Shown here one piece after another: positions 7,387-16,207 of a stretch of DNA of 64,000 bases; within the stretch, counting starts at the first letter, position 1; each line of letters starts with the position of its first letter. A model generated the notes under the pieces. The model was not told where the DNA came from. It did not search any database and was given only the letters and a program-made list of their open reading frames with translations. The DNA comes from Limibacter armeniacum (GTDB taxonomy: Bacteria; Bacteroidota; Bacteroidia; Cytophagales; Flammeovirgaceae): NCBI RefSeq assembly GCF_036880985.1, contig NZ_JBAJNO010000004.1:232727-296726 (forward strand), written 5' to 3'. Made by a program: the position numbers and the translations under genes.

Positions 7387-10383
7387 TTAAAAAACAACTT
7401 TCGTCCCGAAGGTCACCGACTTCATTGTCGGGAAGTTGAACGCATCCACCTCCGGAGAGTAAGAATCTTTGTAATCAGTAAAGTAATGAAGGTTGTTGCC
7501 TCTCATGTACAGGTTGACACTCTGCAAATGCATCTTCTCAAGTATGCTTGGAGGCAGGTTGTAAGACAGCGATACGTTACGCAAGGAGATAAAAGAAGCA
7601 TCTCTCACCTTTACCGCATTGGCAAAGTAGTAGTTGTCTGTCTCATGCGGCTCCGGGAATTCGTTTGATGGATTTTCCGGTGTCCAGTAATCTACCTTGA
7701 TCGTATTGTCACGGCCTGTCAAAGAACCATAATAGTAATTGATCTTCTTGACACCCTGCACCATCTCAAACAGGACTGACAATTCAAATCCCTTATAGGA
7801 AACTGTATTGTTGAGACCACCATACCACTTAGGATTGGAGCTGCCAAGGAAAGTCCTGTCATCCGTTGTGATTACGCCGTCACCGTTCACATCCCTGATC
7901 TTAGGATCACCAGGTCCATAGCCGGCAATGGTTGGGTGCATGGCTGCCGCAGTTGATTCTTCACCTGCCTGATAGATTCCCAAGAAATCATATTCATACA
8001 GCACACCTATTGGCTGACCGATAAACCACCCGTTGGCTGTATCATCAATCGGGTTGCCTTCGTCATCTGTGCTGGCACGGTTCAGGCTGACAATCTTGTT
8101 ACGGTCCATTGACCAGTTGGCTGACACATTCCATTTGATAGGTCCATCTATCACATCCGCTTTCAGTGCAAAGTCAATACCCCAGTTTTCTGTGCGACCG
8201 ACGTTGCTCAACACTTGCTCATAACCGGAGGTAATCGGCAGTTTTTCGGTCAGCAACAAATCTTTTGTCTGTGTCTTGTAATAATCCAATGAACCGCCAA
8301 TTCTTCCATTGAGGAATCCAAAGTCAATACCGGTGTTGAACTGGTTGCTTTCTTCCCAACGCAAGTCAGCATTCGGGGCTGTACTGGTAGTGAAACCTGT
8401 ATGGATACCGTTTGCATCCGAATACCTTACCGCCTGAGCCAATGACATGTAACGGAAGTTTGGAATATTGTCATTACCCATGATACCGTAGCTGGCACGC
8501 AGCTTCAACATATCAACTGGAGAATCTTCCAGAAACGACTCATTGTGGATATTCCATGCACCCGCCACTGAAGGGAAAGTACCGAAACGGTTATTCTCAC
8601 CAAATTTTGAAGAACCATCCACACGCATGGTAAGCGTCAGGTTATAACGATCGTCATAAGAGTAGCCTGCCCTTCCAACAAAATAGACCTTTGACCAGTC
8701 ATTCAGGCTGTATGCCAACGTTGATGTCTCAGATGATGTACTCCCAATCGCATTGTAATCCAGTTCATCCGTTGCGGCACTTCTTGCCTGCGTATTCAGG
8801 TTATAATATTTGTTCAATTGCATACCATATACCGCTGTCGCATTCAGGTTGTGCTTTTCATTAAGAGTGGTACTGTACGTCAGGATATTGTCAAGCAGGT
8901 AAGTCATGTTTCTGCTCAGCTGAATCCTTGAGTAGTTTGGTGCACCATCATTGTATTCCGTAGAAAGGAACCTGTTATACTTCTCATCACGCGCCTCAGC
9001 AAAAGCATTCAATCTGTACTTCAGCCCTTTTACGATATCCACTTCCACATAAGGATTGATAAACACACGGGTATTCTGTCTGCTGATATCCGATTCCTGA
9101 TACCTGAAAAGCGGGTTGTACTGGAACTGGTCGCCTTTTACAGTCGGAACCAGATCGCCGTTTTCATCGTGGGTTCTACCCAGCGGTGTATTGCCTACAA
9201 AATCATTGAAATCTGCATTGCCATTCTGGTCAAGTGTATTGCCTGTCTCGTCTGCATCTGAAGCTGAAATCTGGAGATTGGCACCGATCTTCAGAAAATC
9301 AGCAGCCTTGTAATCAGAATTCAATCTTAGTGAGTAGCGGGTATAGTCAGAATTCTGCACTACCCCAATTTCACGGTACAGGTTGTTATTCAGGTAGAAA
9401 GTAAGCTTTTCACTTCCGCCTGATACAGTTACACCTGCGTTGGTCACACTTCCCGTACGCAACAATTGCTCATGCCAGTCAATTGACTTACCGTCAATGT
9501 AGTTTTGGCGTTCTACAGGGTCATTCAATACCTCGTTGATCGTTTTCGGATTGCCTGCTCCTGCCGCCGCATCCAGTTTCAGCTGTACATACTCATCAGC
9601 ATTGAACATCTCAGGCGTCATCGAAAGCTGAGTAAAACCTGTCGAGAAGTTGACTGAGACCGTTGGCTTGCCTGACTTTCCTCTCTTGGTTGTAATCAGG
9701 ATAACCCCATTGGCACCACTGGCACCGTAGATGGAAGCTGCAGCCGCATCTTTGAGTACATTCAGTGTCTCAATATCGTTCGGGTTGATGTCTGCCATGT
9801 TACCACCCGTCAATGGCACCCCATCCAATACGATCAGCGGATCATTGCCTGACGTCAGTGAATTGGTACCACGGATTTTCATGCTGACACCTGAACCAGG
9901 CATACCACTCGTTCGGGAAATCCTTACACCCGGTACCTGACCTCTCAACGCCTCAATGGCATTCGGTACTGGCACTTTGTTGATGTCTTCAGCCTTGATG
10001 GAAGAAATGGCTCCCGTTACGTTGGTTCGCTCCATAGAGCCATAACCAACTACGACCACTTCCGAGAGTTGAGCAATATCCTCTTGCATGGTAATGTCAA
10101 TCACAGACCTGTTATTGACACTAACCGGCTGTGTAACATAGCCGATATAATTGAAAATCAGTTTTGCGCCTGAAGGTACCTCAATGGTGTATTTGCCAAA
10201 CACATCCGTTGTAGTTCCCTGATTCGTTCCTTCCAGAATAATGCTCACGCCTGGGAGCGGTTCATTCTGTGCATCGGTTACTGTACCTGCCACCTTGATT
10301 GCCTGTGCCAACAAGGTATCAAAGCAAAATAGCAATAGCAGGAGTAAAATTCCCTTTTTCATTTTCATATACACATGGTTCAT
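7387..10383 (-). CDS. SusC/RagA TonB-dependent outer-membrane transporter (unit B)
   Basis: The 998-residue TonB-linked beta-barrel has a signal peptide ending FDTLLAQA, a carboxypeptidase-D-like regulatory domain (about 30-110: VAGTVTDAQNEPLPGVSIIL), a TonB box and plug region (VVVGYGSMERTNVTGAISS), and the NGVILITTKRGK motif of SusC plugs. The barrel ends in a terminal Phe (VTFGTKVVF). The start MNHVYMKMKKG matches the start of the other SusC (MKHVYLKMKKW), which supports this position. It follows GH67, an unusual order, since SusC commonly opens such operons. With SusD at 5804-7366 it should import xylo-oligosaccharides. Confidence 0.96.
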   Translation of the reverse strand: MNHVYMKMKKGILLLLLLFCFDTLLAQAIKVAGTVTDAQNEPLPGVSIILEGTNQGTTTDVFGKYTIEVPSGAKLIFNYIGYVTQPVSVNNRSVIDITMQEDIAQLSEVVVVGYGSMERTNVTGAISSIKAEDINKVPVPNAIEALRGQVPGVRISRTSGMPGSGVSMKIRGTNSLTSGNDPLIVLDGVPLTGGNMADINPNDIETLNVLKDAAAASIYGASGANGVILITTKRGKSGKPTVSVNFSTGFTQLSMTPEMFNADEYVQLKLDAAAGAGNPKTINEVLNDPVERQNYIDGKSIDWHEQLLRTGSVTNAGVTVSGGSEKLTFYLNNNLYREIGVVQNSDYTRYSLRLNSDYKAADFLKIGANLQISASDADETGNTLDQNGNADFNDFVGNTPLGRTHDENGDLVPTVKGDQFQYNPLFRYQESDISRQNTRVFINPYVEVDIVKGLKYRLNAFAEARDEKYNRFLSTEYNDGAPNYSRIQLSRNMTYLLDNILTYSTTLNEKHNLNATAVYGMQLNKYYNLNTQARSAATDELDYNAIGSTSSETSTLAYSLNDWSKVYFVGRAGYSYDDRYNLTLTMRVDGSSKFGENNRFGTFPSVAGAWNIHNESFLEDSPVDMLKLRASYGIMGNDNIPNFRYMSLAQAVRYSDANGIHTGFTTSTAPNADLRWEESNQFNTGIDFGFLNGRIGGSLDYYKTQTKDLLLTEKLPITSGYEQVLSNVGRTENWGIDFALKADVIDGPIKWNVSANWSMDRNKIVSLNRASTDDEGNPIDDTANGWFIGQPIGVLYEYDFLGIYQAGEESTAAAMHPTIAGYGPGDPKIRDVNGDGVITTDDRTFLGSSNPKWYGGLNNTVSYKGFELSVLFEMVQGVKKINYYYGSLTGRDNTIKVDYWTPENPSNEFPEPHETDNYYFANAVKVRDASFISLRNVSLSYNLPPSILEKMHLQSVNLYMRGNNLHYFTDYKDSYSPEVDAFNFPTMKSVTFGTKVVF

Positions 10384-10447
10384 TTTGTGTCAGTTTTAGG
10401 GTTCATGTTTGCAATTTTTATATGTATTGGTCTAAGGATAAATGTGT

Positions 10448-12580
10448 CTAGTTATGATGTTTCATATCAAACTTGAGCTTCTTCAAATCTTCGAGCTGAT
10501 GGACAGGTCTTGCCAACTCTGACGGAATTGGTTGTTGAGAAAAAGTCTGGAAGTAAAGTAAGCAGGCATCCCGCCACCAGCTAGCCTCTTTCAGTTGGGT
10601 TTCCAATTTGGATTCCACCTCTTGATATCGCTGTTCGTCTACTTTCCCTTTCATTGTTCTCCAAACATCCTGAAAGACTTTTACCTGATCCACACCTTCA
10701 CTATAGCGGTAGCAGAGTTCTGTCCATAATGTTTTTCCGTTATGAAGTGTATAGTCCCAAGGCAAATGGTGGAACCACAACAGGTATTCTTCAGGACAAA
10801 GCTGCGGATTGTCATACATGGACTTAAGTGGGTCAAAATATTGGGCAGTTGCATTGCTGCCTGTACTAGAGCGGTTAAAACCAATCCCATTGATATCTGC
10901 CTTGTGATAATAGGATGGCATCCAGTCTGGTCTGGCACCTGGTACTGCACACCAAGGTTCTGGACCGTAATGATGTCCCCACCCCATCAGGTGGTGAAGT
11001 CCTAATGGCGTCATGTAATTGACTGTAGCCTCCCTTGACTCCATCATGACCCTACTCATTGCATTGACAAACTGCTGATCTGTTGTGAAAGTCTGCTTCA
11101 GCCATTCTGCTGCAATTTTGTGTGCAGGCAACTGATGGTTCCAAGCCAAACGTCCGTAGGCATACCAATTTGATTGAGCAAAGTGATGACCACACCAATT
11201 AGGATCTGAGCCGATATTGGCAACGCCAGCAATCGCTGTAATGGAATCCTTGAAAACCGTTCCATCACTAATGGAGGATACCGGTGTATTTCTTCCTTTT
11301 GCATAAGTATCTGCATCAAGAAATTCCTTGAAAAGCGTTCCGAGGTAAACCAAGTGATTTGAAAAGCCTAGGTATTCCTGTGTAACCTGAAGTTCAGGCA
11401 TCAGTGTAGTATTTTGCATGCGACCGAAAAGTGGGCTGAACGGTTCGCGTGGCTGAAAATCTACTGGGCCGTTTTTGACCTGAACGATTACATTCTTCCT
11501 GAACTGTCCATCCAGTGGCAAAAACTCATTGTAAGCTTGCTTTGCCCGATCTTCCTCTGTCGGGTTGTAGACAAATGCCCGCCACATTACAATCCCATGA
11601 TAAGGAGCCAGCGCATCAGCCAGCATATTGGCGCCTTCGGCATGGGTTCTGCCAAAATCCTGCGGACCTGGTAACCCTTCTGAATTGGCTTTTACGAGAA
11701 AGCCTCCAAAATCAGGAATTTCCTTATAGATAGCAGCGACCTTCTGCTGCCACCATTCGATCACCTGCTCATCCAAAGGATCTGATGTAGGCAAACCTCC
11801 TAACTGAGCTGGAGAAGAAAAATTGATGGACAAGTAAACCTTAAGTCCATAGGGACGAAATACATCAGCCAGTGATTTTACTTTTATCAGGTACTCCTCG
11901 CTCAGAATCATCGGGTTCGCATTTACATTGTTAAGTACCGTACCATTGATACCGACAGATGCATTCGCTTTGGCATATTCCTGATATCTCTCGTCAACTT
12001 TAGAAGGAAGCTCATCCCACTGCCAAAGCGATCTTCCTGCGTAGCCCCTTTCTACTGTCCTATCCAGGTTATCCCAATGGTTCAGGATACGTCGGTCAAA
12101 TTTTGGTCTTTCTTCTAACCTTACGGGAAACTGCTCACCTGTGCGTAGCAGTCTCAGGTAATGGAATGTTCCATACAGCAACCCAATCTCCGTATTGGCA
12201 GCAATGACCATCATACCATTCTCCTTTTTTAGGAGAAAACCATCCTCTTCCAACTTGTCCAATTCTCCTGACTTGAGATAGTTTGCTGCCAGCTTGTCCT
12301 GAGGTGTAATCAGTAATAATATCCCTTTAGATACCTTACGCTGTCTTTTTATTTCGGTGCCAAACAGGTTTGACAATCCATCCTGAAGTTCCGCTGTGAT
12401 GATAGCTCTGGTGTCTGATTTTCCTTCCAGATAAAACCCTGTTGGATGAGTAGCAGCCGTGGCAACCTCAGTATTGGAAAACCATAATGCATAACCATCT
12501 ACCTTGTCTGTAGACTGCGCATTTACAAAAGTGACAGCCAAAAGGAGTGCTACTCCCAACATCAGTTTTTTACAGATCAT
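10448..12580 (-). CDS. aguA: GH67 alpha-glucuronidase
   Basis: Removes (4-O-methyl)glucuronic acid from the non-reducing end of aldouronic acids made from glucuronoxylan. At 710 residues it has the normal GH67 length. Signatures seen are LNHWDNLDRTVERGYAGRSLW near residues 165-185, and KANSEGLPGPQDFGRTHAEG, in which Glu301 is the likely general acid. A VKNGPVDFQPREPFSP stretch holds the Asp of the inverting machinery. An N-terminal signal peptide (LMLGVALLLAVTFVNAQS, Ala-Gln cleavage) without a lipobox points to the periplasm. It is the first enzyme gene of unit B, 68 bp after the small ORF at 12649-12750. Confidence 0.95.
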   Translation of the reverse strand: MICKKLMLGVALLLAVTFVNAQSTDKVDGYALWFSNTEVATAATHPTGFYLEGKSDTRAIITAELQDGLSNLFGTEIKRQRKVSKGILLLITPQDKLAANYLKSGELDKLEEDGFLLKKENGMMVIAANTEIGLLYGTFHYLRLLRTGEQFPVRLEERPKFDRRILNHWDNLDRTVERGYAGRSLWQWDELPSKVDERYQEYAKANASVGINGTVLNNVNANPMILSEEYLIKVKSLADVFRPYGLKVYLSINFSSPAQLGGLPTSDPLDEQVIEWWQQKVAAIYKEIPDFGGFLVKANSEGLPGPQDFGRTHAEGANMLADALAPYHGIVMWRAFVYNPTEEDRAKQAYNEFLPLDGQFRKNVIVQVKNGPVDFQPREPFSPLFGRMQNTTLMPELQVTQEYLGFSNHLVYLGTLFKEFLDADTYAKGRNTPVSSISDGTVFKDSITAIAGVANIGSDPNWCGHHFAQSNWYAYGRLAWNHQLPAHKIAAEWLKQTFTTDQQFVNAMSRVMMESREATVNYMTPLGLHHLMGWGHHYGPEPWCAVPGARPDWMPSYYHKADINGIGFNRSSTGSNATAQYFDPLKSMYDNPQLCPEEYLLWFHHLPWDYTLHNGKTLWTELCYRYSEGVDQVKVFQDVWRTMKGKVDEQRYQEVESKLETQLKEASWWRDACLLYFQTFSQQPIPSELARPVHQLEDLKKLKFDMKHHN

Positions 12581-12648
12581 AGTTCTTGAGTTCTAAAAGA
12601 TCAGTTTCAATTATTTGAATTCCACCTAACGAAAAGTTATATACTATC

Positions 12649-12750
12649 TTAGGCGGATTGAATGATGGCAACCAGTAAACCGGTAAGACATAAAACCAGT
12701 ACTGCCTCGATCGCGATTCTCATCCAAAATGAGATGATCGGCTTCTTCAT
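12649..12750 (-). CDS. Small single-span membrane protein in the leader of unit B
   Basis: This short gene codes for 33 residues from the Met at 12750 (37 from 12762). The product has a basic N-terminus (MKKPIISFWMR) and one hydrophobic segment (AIEAVLVLCLTGLLVAII). It aligns without gaps, and with equal length, to the small ORF at 19583-19684: 18 of 33 residues are identical, including MKK, MR, IE, VLV, CL, GLL and AI. Both sit at the same place between an HTCS-type promoter and the first large gene. Conservation of the protein, with different third bases, argues that it is translated. I do not recognise a family. It could be a leader peptide, a membrane regulator or a chaperone of the transport system. 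Confidence 0.7.
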   Translation of the reverse strand: MKKPIISFWMRIAIEAVLVLCLTGLLVAIIQSA

Positions 12751-12778
12751 CTTGTTCTGCATTTTCTGTTGATTTTTC

Positions 12779-12786
12779 GAAATGTA
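12779..12786 (-). promoter_or_regulatory. Probable -7 promoter box of unit B
   Basis: The minus strand reads TACATTTC, close to the Bacteroidota -7 consensus TAnnTTTG. It lies 29 bp before the small ORF start used here and exactly 71 bp from the direct repeat at 12857-12887, the same spacing as in unit A. No -33 TTG is seen at the usual distance, which fits an activator-dependent promoter. Confidence 0.55.
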
Positions 12787-12856
12787 TATAAACGTAATTA
12801 CGACACCTATAACAAATGCTGCATTTAATTGTACATTTGACGCCTTTGTCTACGAC

Positions 12857-12887
12857 TGCAACATTTGTTGCTTTTTGTGCAACATTT
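12857..12887 (-). promoter_or_regulatory. Direct-repeat binding site for the HTCS regulator (unit B)
   Basis: Two copies of TGCAACATTT begin at 12857 and 12878, a period of 21 bp or two helical turns. This is the arrangement expected for the tandem HTH of AraC-type output domains. The same pair occurs at 19792-19822 with the same period. The neighbouring block 12787-12843 is also conserved between the two leaders. Binding by the HTCS at 19997-24079 is inference. Confidence 0.7.
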
Positions 12888-13064
12888 CTTATAAAAAATC
12901 CTTTTGAAGGGTTGTCAGATGGGAAAAACAGAGGCAACAAAATTGACAAAGTAGCATCTATGTCAATCCATTTTCTAATGATGAAGCAAAAGTTTTTGAT
13001 AAACTCGAAGTAGAGATTTAAAAAATTCTGATAGACTAAAATCTTACAAATGATACCAAAACTA

Positions 13065-13102
13065 AGGGTGACAATATAGGAATGCTTCTACATTGTCACC
13101 CT
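13065..13102. repeat. 11 bp inverted repeat in the A/B intergenic region
   Basis: The arms AGGGTGACAAT (13065-13075) and ATTGTCACCCT (13092-13102) match perfectly around a 16 nt loop. No U-run follows on either strand, so it is not a standard terminator. It lies upstream of the unit B activator repeats and downstream of the unit A terminator. Apart from this and the terminator at 13266-13298, I see nothing in 12888-13354. Confidence 0.5.
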
Positions 13103-13265
13103 AAGTGATTTCATATAACCTACCCATCCATTAATCTAAAGGAATACAATTCTCCTTGTCTTAATTGGCAGCAGAAGCATCATTTTATCACTTACTTCAT
13201 AATTCCTTTCGTTTCTGGTTTCTGATTAGATACAATTTATTGGGCTATTTCTTTGTCTGCAAACA

Positions 13266-13298
13266 AAAAGTCCCTGAAGCAATACCTCAGAGACTTTT
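13266..13298 (-). terminator. Terminator of unit A operon
   Basis: The arms AAAAGTCCCTGA and TCAGAGACTTTT pair with one mismatch. On the minus strand the stem is followed by TTTTTGTTTG. It lies about 57 bp after the stop of the glycan-binding lipoprotein gene, so unit A and unit B are separate transcripts. Confidence 0.75.
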
Positions 13299-13354
13299 AC
13301 ATCAATTATTCAATTACTATTACCTTACTTATTTAATCCAACTGTATTAACTAT

Positions 13355-14494
13355 CTATTTTGGTGTGACCCTAAAGTTATCTACAGCAAAGTTGAGCGTT
13401 TGGGATACCCCTTCATTAAAGAAGAATGAAACAGCATATTTCCCCTCATTTGTATTTGGATTGGCTGCACTGTTCGCCATGATATATTCGAAAGGAATCG
13501 ACATGGTCTCCCATTTTCCTTTTGTGTCAATGGCTCCACTTGCCCACGCATAGTTTTGACTGTGACGATCTGGCTCTATCTCATTGCCTATAAAGAACTT
13601 CAGGACTGTTTGGTCAGCCCAAGGCGTCACCGTATTCAGCTCAAACTTCAGGTTATATTTTTGAGGGTTTTGAATTGCATCTGCCGGAATGTTTCCTGTT
13701 GCCAAACTGCTGTTCGCTGGAGCAACCAACATCTCAAACCAACCTGCATATTCCTGATTTACCCTGATAAACCTTCCAGAAATTGGATCAACATCCGGAT
13801 CCTGATCTACAATGAACAAGTGTCCATGCCACCAGCCACTTGGCTCATCCTCAAAATCTGCAAAGACATTGCGTGTATCATAGTACATCTGGCTACTGGT
13901 AGCTGTGCCAAAATTGGTCTCCACAGTAACTGCACCTGGCGCTGCTCCTTCTGGAACGATAACGGTCAATTCACTTTGAGCGAGCGATACCACTTCTGCT
14001 TCCACACCACCCTCAAAAGTGACGACCAAAGGGTCAAAAAAGAAATCTCCCTTAATTGTAAGTGGCGTTCCTACAGGTGCATATTCATTCTTCAACACAT
14101 CTACTCTAGGAGCTGAAATGGAAATGCTAAAACTATGTGTCAATTCACCTCCATTCCCAAATTTCAAGGTCAACTCGTCAGTCACTTCTGCCGGTGGTGT
14201 ATTCGGCGTTGTCACCAGAATGCTCTGATCGCTAATAAATGCAGGATTCAGAATAGCTGACTGGTCGTTGAACCAAATCTCACGAACATCACCAAGGTTG
14301 TCCCCCACTATCGCAATCAGGTTACCCATATAGGCACTGTCCAACGCAACATCGGCTTCAGCAGGATCCGTAACCCTGATGTAATAGATCACAGGTTTGC
14401 CATTGTTCACCAAATCATCTTCCTGACAGGAAGTCAAGCTAATCCCCAGTATGATTGGGATAAAAAGGGTTACGATATATTTCAAGTATCTCAT
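13355..14494 (-). CDS. IPT/TIG-domain surface glycan-binding lipoprotein (unit A)
   Basis: From the Met at 14494 the product starts MRYLKYIVTLFIPIILGISL and then TSC, a lipoprotein signal. Starting at 14533 would overlap the SusD stop and put 13 hydrophilic residues before the signal, so 14494 is preferred. Two IPT/TIG-like repeats follow (SAYMGNLIAIVGDNLGDVREI and YAPVGTPLTIKGDFFFDPLV). The C-terminal region has many Trp and Phe residues (DEPSGWWHGHLF, EYAGWFEM, NYAWASGAID) and is the likely glycan-binding domain. It is the last gene of unit A and equivalent in position to the one at 4697-5785. The domain order is the same, but the C-terminal domains look different, so the two may bind different parts of xylan. 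Confidence 0.83.
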   Translation of the reverse strand: MRYLKYIVTLFIPIILGISLTSCQEDDLVNNGKPVIYYIRVTDPAEADVALDSAYMGNLIAIVGDNLGDVREIWFNDQSAILNPAFISDQSILVTTPNTPPAEVTDELTLKFGNGGELTHSFSISISAPRVDVLKNEYAPVGTPLTIKGDFFFDPLVVTFEGGVEAEVVSLAQSELTVIVPEGAAPGAVTVETNFGTATSSQMYYDTRNVFADFEDEPSGWWHGHLFIVDQDPDVDPISGRFIRVNQEYAGWFEMLVAPANSSLATGNIPADAIQNPQKYNLKFELNTVTPWADQTVLKFFIGNEIEPDRHSQNYAWASGAIDTKGKWETMSIPFEYIMANSAANPNTNEGKYAVSFFFNEGVSQTLNFAVDNFRVTPK

Positions 14495-14519
14495 GTCAAT
14501 CGGTTGTTTAGTGTTCAGC

Positions 14520-16181
14520 TTAATCAAACTCATACGCTACGGCTTCTGCTCCGGGAGCCAACAAAGCGTTGTTCAATACCTCCGATGATGGGATTGGCAA
14601 GAACATGTCTCCCTCTGTAACCAGTACCTCAGCTGTATTCTGTTCCAATACATAGCCATCCACTGAATTCTCATCCGGAACGTTATCGCCCTGAATTCGC
14701 TGGTATATCATGCCCCTCTTCTGGGCGTTCAAGTAATTCAAGGCAGCGGAAGCATTACGGTAGTAAAGCCTTTTCACATCAAACCAGTTGATGCCTTCAA
14801 AAGCGAACTCCACTCTCCTTTCATTGAAAATATCTTCAAATGTCAGGGTACTCAGGCTAGGCAATGAAGCCCTGTCCCTGATCGCATTGAAATACTGAAG
14901 CGCCTTTGTATCAGAAGTGGAAGCACTAGCTCCCAGAACCGCTTCCGCATAGACCAGGTAAACATCTGCCAACCTTAGCATATACGTGTTCAGTTCTACC
15001 GCCTGATTGGTTGAAACCTTACCTGGAAAATCCTGTGCACTGCCGACCACATATTTCTTGATATTATTCAGTAATGGAGCCGCACTTTCAATCTGCTGCC
15101 CACCATCATCATAGGTCACAATATTGTAAGTATAACCACCTTCTTCCTGATTGATCTCCGGGTAGAAGTTTCCTGACTCCATTATGATTGATGCCCTTCT
15201 CGCATCATTTTTTGAGATGGCATTCAACAAACTGAGTGATGCTGATTTACCGCCACCCCAAGCTTCAGTATTTCCAGTAATCAAACTATTTCGTGCATAA
15301 TTAGCCTGACGGCTGTTACCCAAGCCATAATTTCCGGACATCCATTGCAGCGCAAAAAGCGTTTCCTCGTTGTTGTTGTAATCCACATGGAAAAGGTTGG
15401 CGTAGTTGTTCATCAAAGAAAGTCCACTATTCTCAATCACATCTGCTGCCAGTTTCTTGGCTTCCTCAAAGTCCTGACTGCTGGTCGAACTGTTCAGGTG
15501 TTGCGCGCGTGTCAAGTAGACCTTAGCCAACATTCCTTTTGCCGACCATTGGGTCACACGACCGGGTTGGTCACTGGTACGAAGATTTGCCGCTGCAAAC
15601 TCAAGATCCCTGATCATAAATTCATAGAGACTTGATTGTGTATTCTTTGGCAGCAACATATTGTTGCTGGTCACCAACTCAGTAGAATTTTCTACGATTG
15701 GCAATTCACCAAAATACTCCGTCAGGAAATAGTAGGCTGCAGCCCTGATAAACCTTGCTTCTGCCAATCCTTCATCGATCACTTTCTGCTCAACATTTCC
15801 TTCAGCAGCCCTTGGCATGTCATTGATAATTGAGTTGGCATATGACACTACCCTGAACAAGCTGTTCCAACCTGATGAGATATGGGAATTACCTTCATTG
15901 AAGGAAAAGAAAAAGAATTGGCCTTCCTGATCCCAGGTGTGGTGCAGGTCTCCAGACATCACATCTCCACCCATCCAAGCCAGCTTATCATTGTAGCCAA
16001 ACCATGCGAGGTTATAGAGTGAAGCTGTAGCAGACTTGATTTCCTTTTCATTTCTGAAATAGTTATCCGCTACCAGCCTGTCTTGCGGAATTACCTCCAA
16101 AAACTCATCACTGCAGGCTCCTAATGCCACCATCAGCGTAAGCATGTATATATATCTTATTACTTTCATTTTGATTCTCAC
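14520..16181 (-). CDS. RagB/SusD family nutrient-uptake lipoprotein (unit A)
   Basis: This 553-residue SusD-type protein has the signal YIYMLTLMVALGAC and the mature start SDEFLEVIPQDRLVADNYFRN, typical of the family. Central helices include EARFIRAAAYYFLTEYFGELP. Near the C-terminus it has NERRVEFAFEGINWFDVKRL and the final FLPIPSSEVLNNALL. An internal Met at 16169 (MKVIRY) could be the true start. It forms an importer with the SusC 26 bp upstream. It is clearly different from the other SusD, so the locus holds two distinct SusCD pairs, as in the two-pair xylan loci of Bacteroides and Prevotella. Confidence 0.95.
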   Translation of the reverse strand: MRIKMKVIRYIYMLTLMVALGACSDEFLEVIPQDRLVADNYFRNEKEIKSATASLYNLAWFGYNDKLAWMGGDVMSGDLHHTWDQEGQFFFFSFNEGNSHISSGWNSLFRVVSYANSIINDMPRAAEGNVEQKVIDEGLAEARFIRAAAYYFLTEYFGELPIVENSTELVTSNNMLLPKNTQSSLYEFMIRDLEFAAANLRTSDQPGRVTQWSAKGMLAKVYLTRAQHLNSSTSSQDFEEAKKLAADVIENSGLSLMNNYANLFHVDYNNNEETLFALQWMSGNYGLGNSRQANYARNSLITGNTEAWGGGKSASLSLLNAISKNDARRASIIMESGNFYPEINQEEGGYTYNIVTYDDGGQQIESAAPLLNNIKKYVVGSAQDFPGKVSTNQAVELNTYMLRLADVYLVYAEAVLGASASTSDTKALQYFNAIRDRASLPSLSTLTFEDIFNERRVEFAFEGINWFDVKRLYYRNASAALNYLNAQKRGMIYQRIQGDNVPDENSVDGYVLEQNTAEVLVTEGDMFLPIPSSEVLNNALLAPGAEAVAYEFD

Positions 16182-16207
16182 TTTATGGTTTGAAAAAAAA
16201 TCAGCGA

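Noticed and set aside
12644..12949. Open frame of 101 codons on the minus strand
   Set aside because: It runs through the conserved promoter and activator repeats and lies in another frame than the conserved small ORF. Its sequence has no counterpart in the unit A leader.
13065..13102. Treating this inverted repeat as a second operon terminator
   Set aside because: No U-run follows on either strand; kept only as a repeat.
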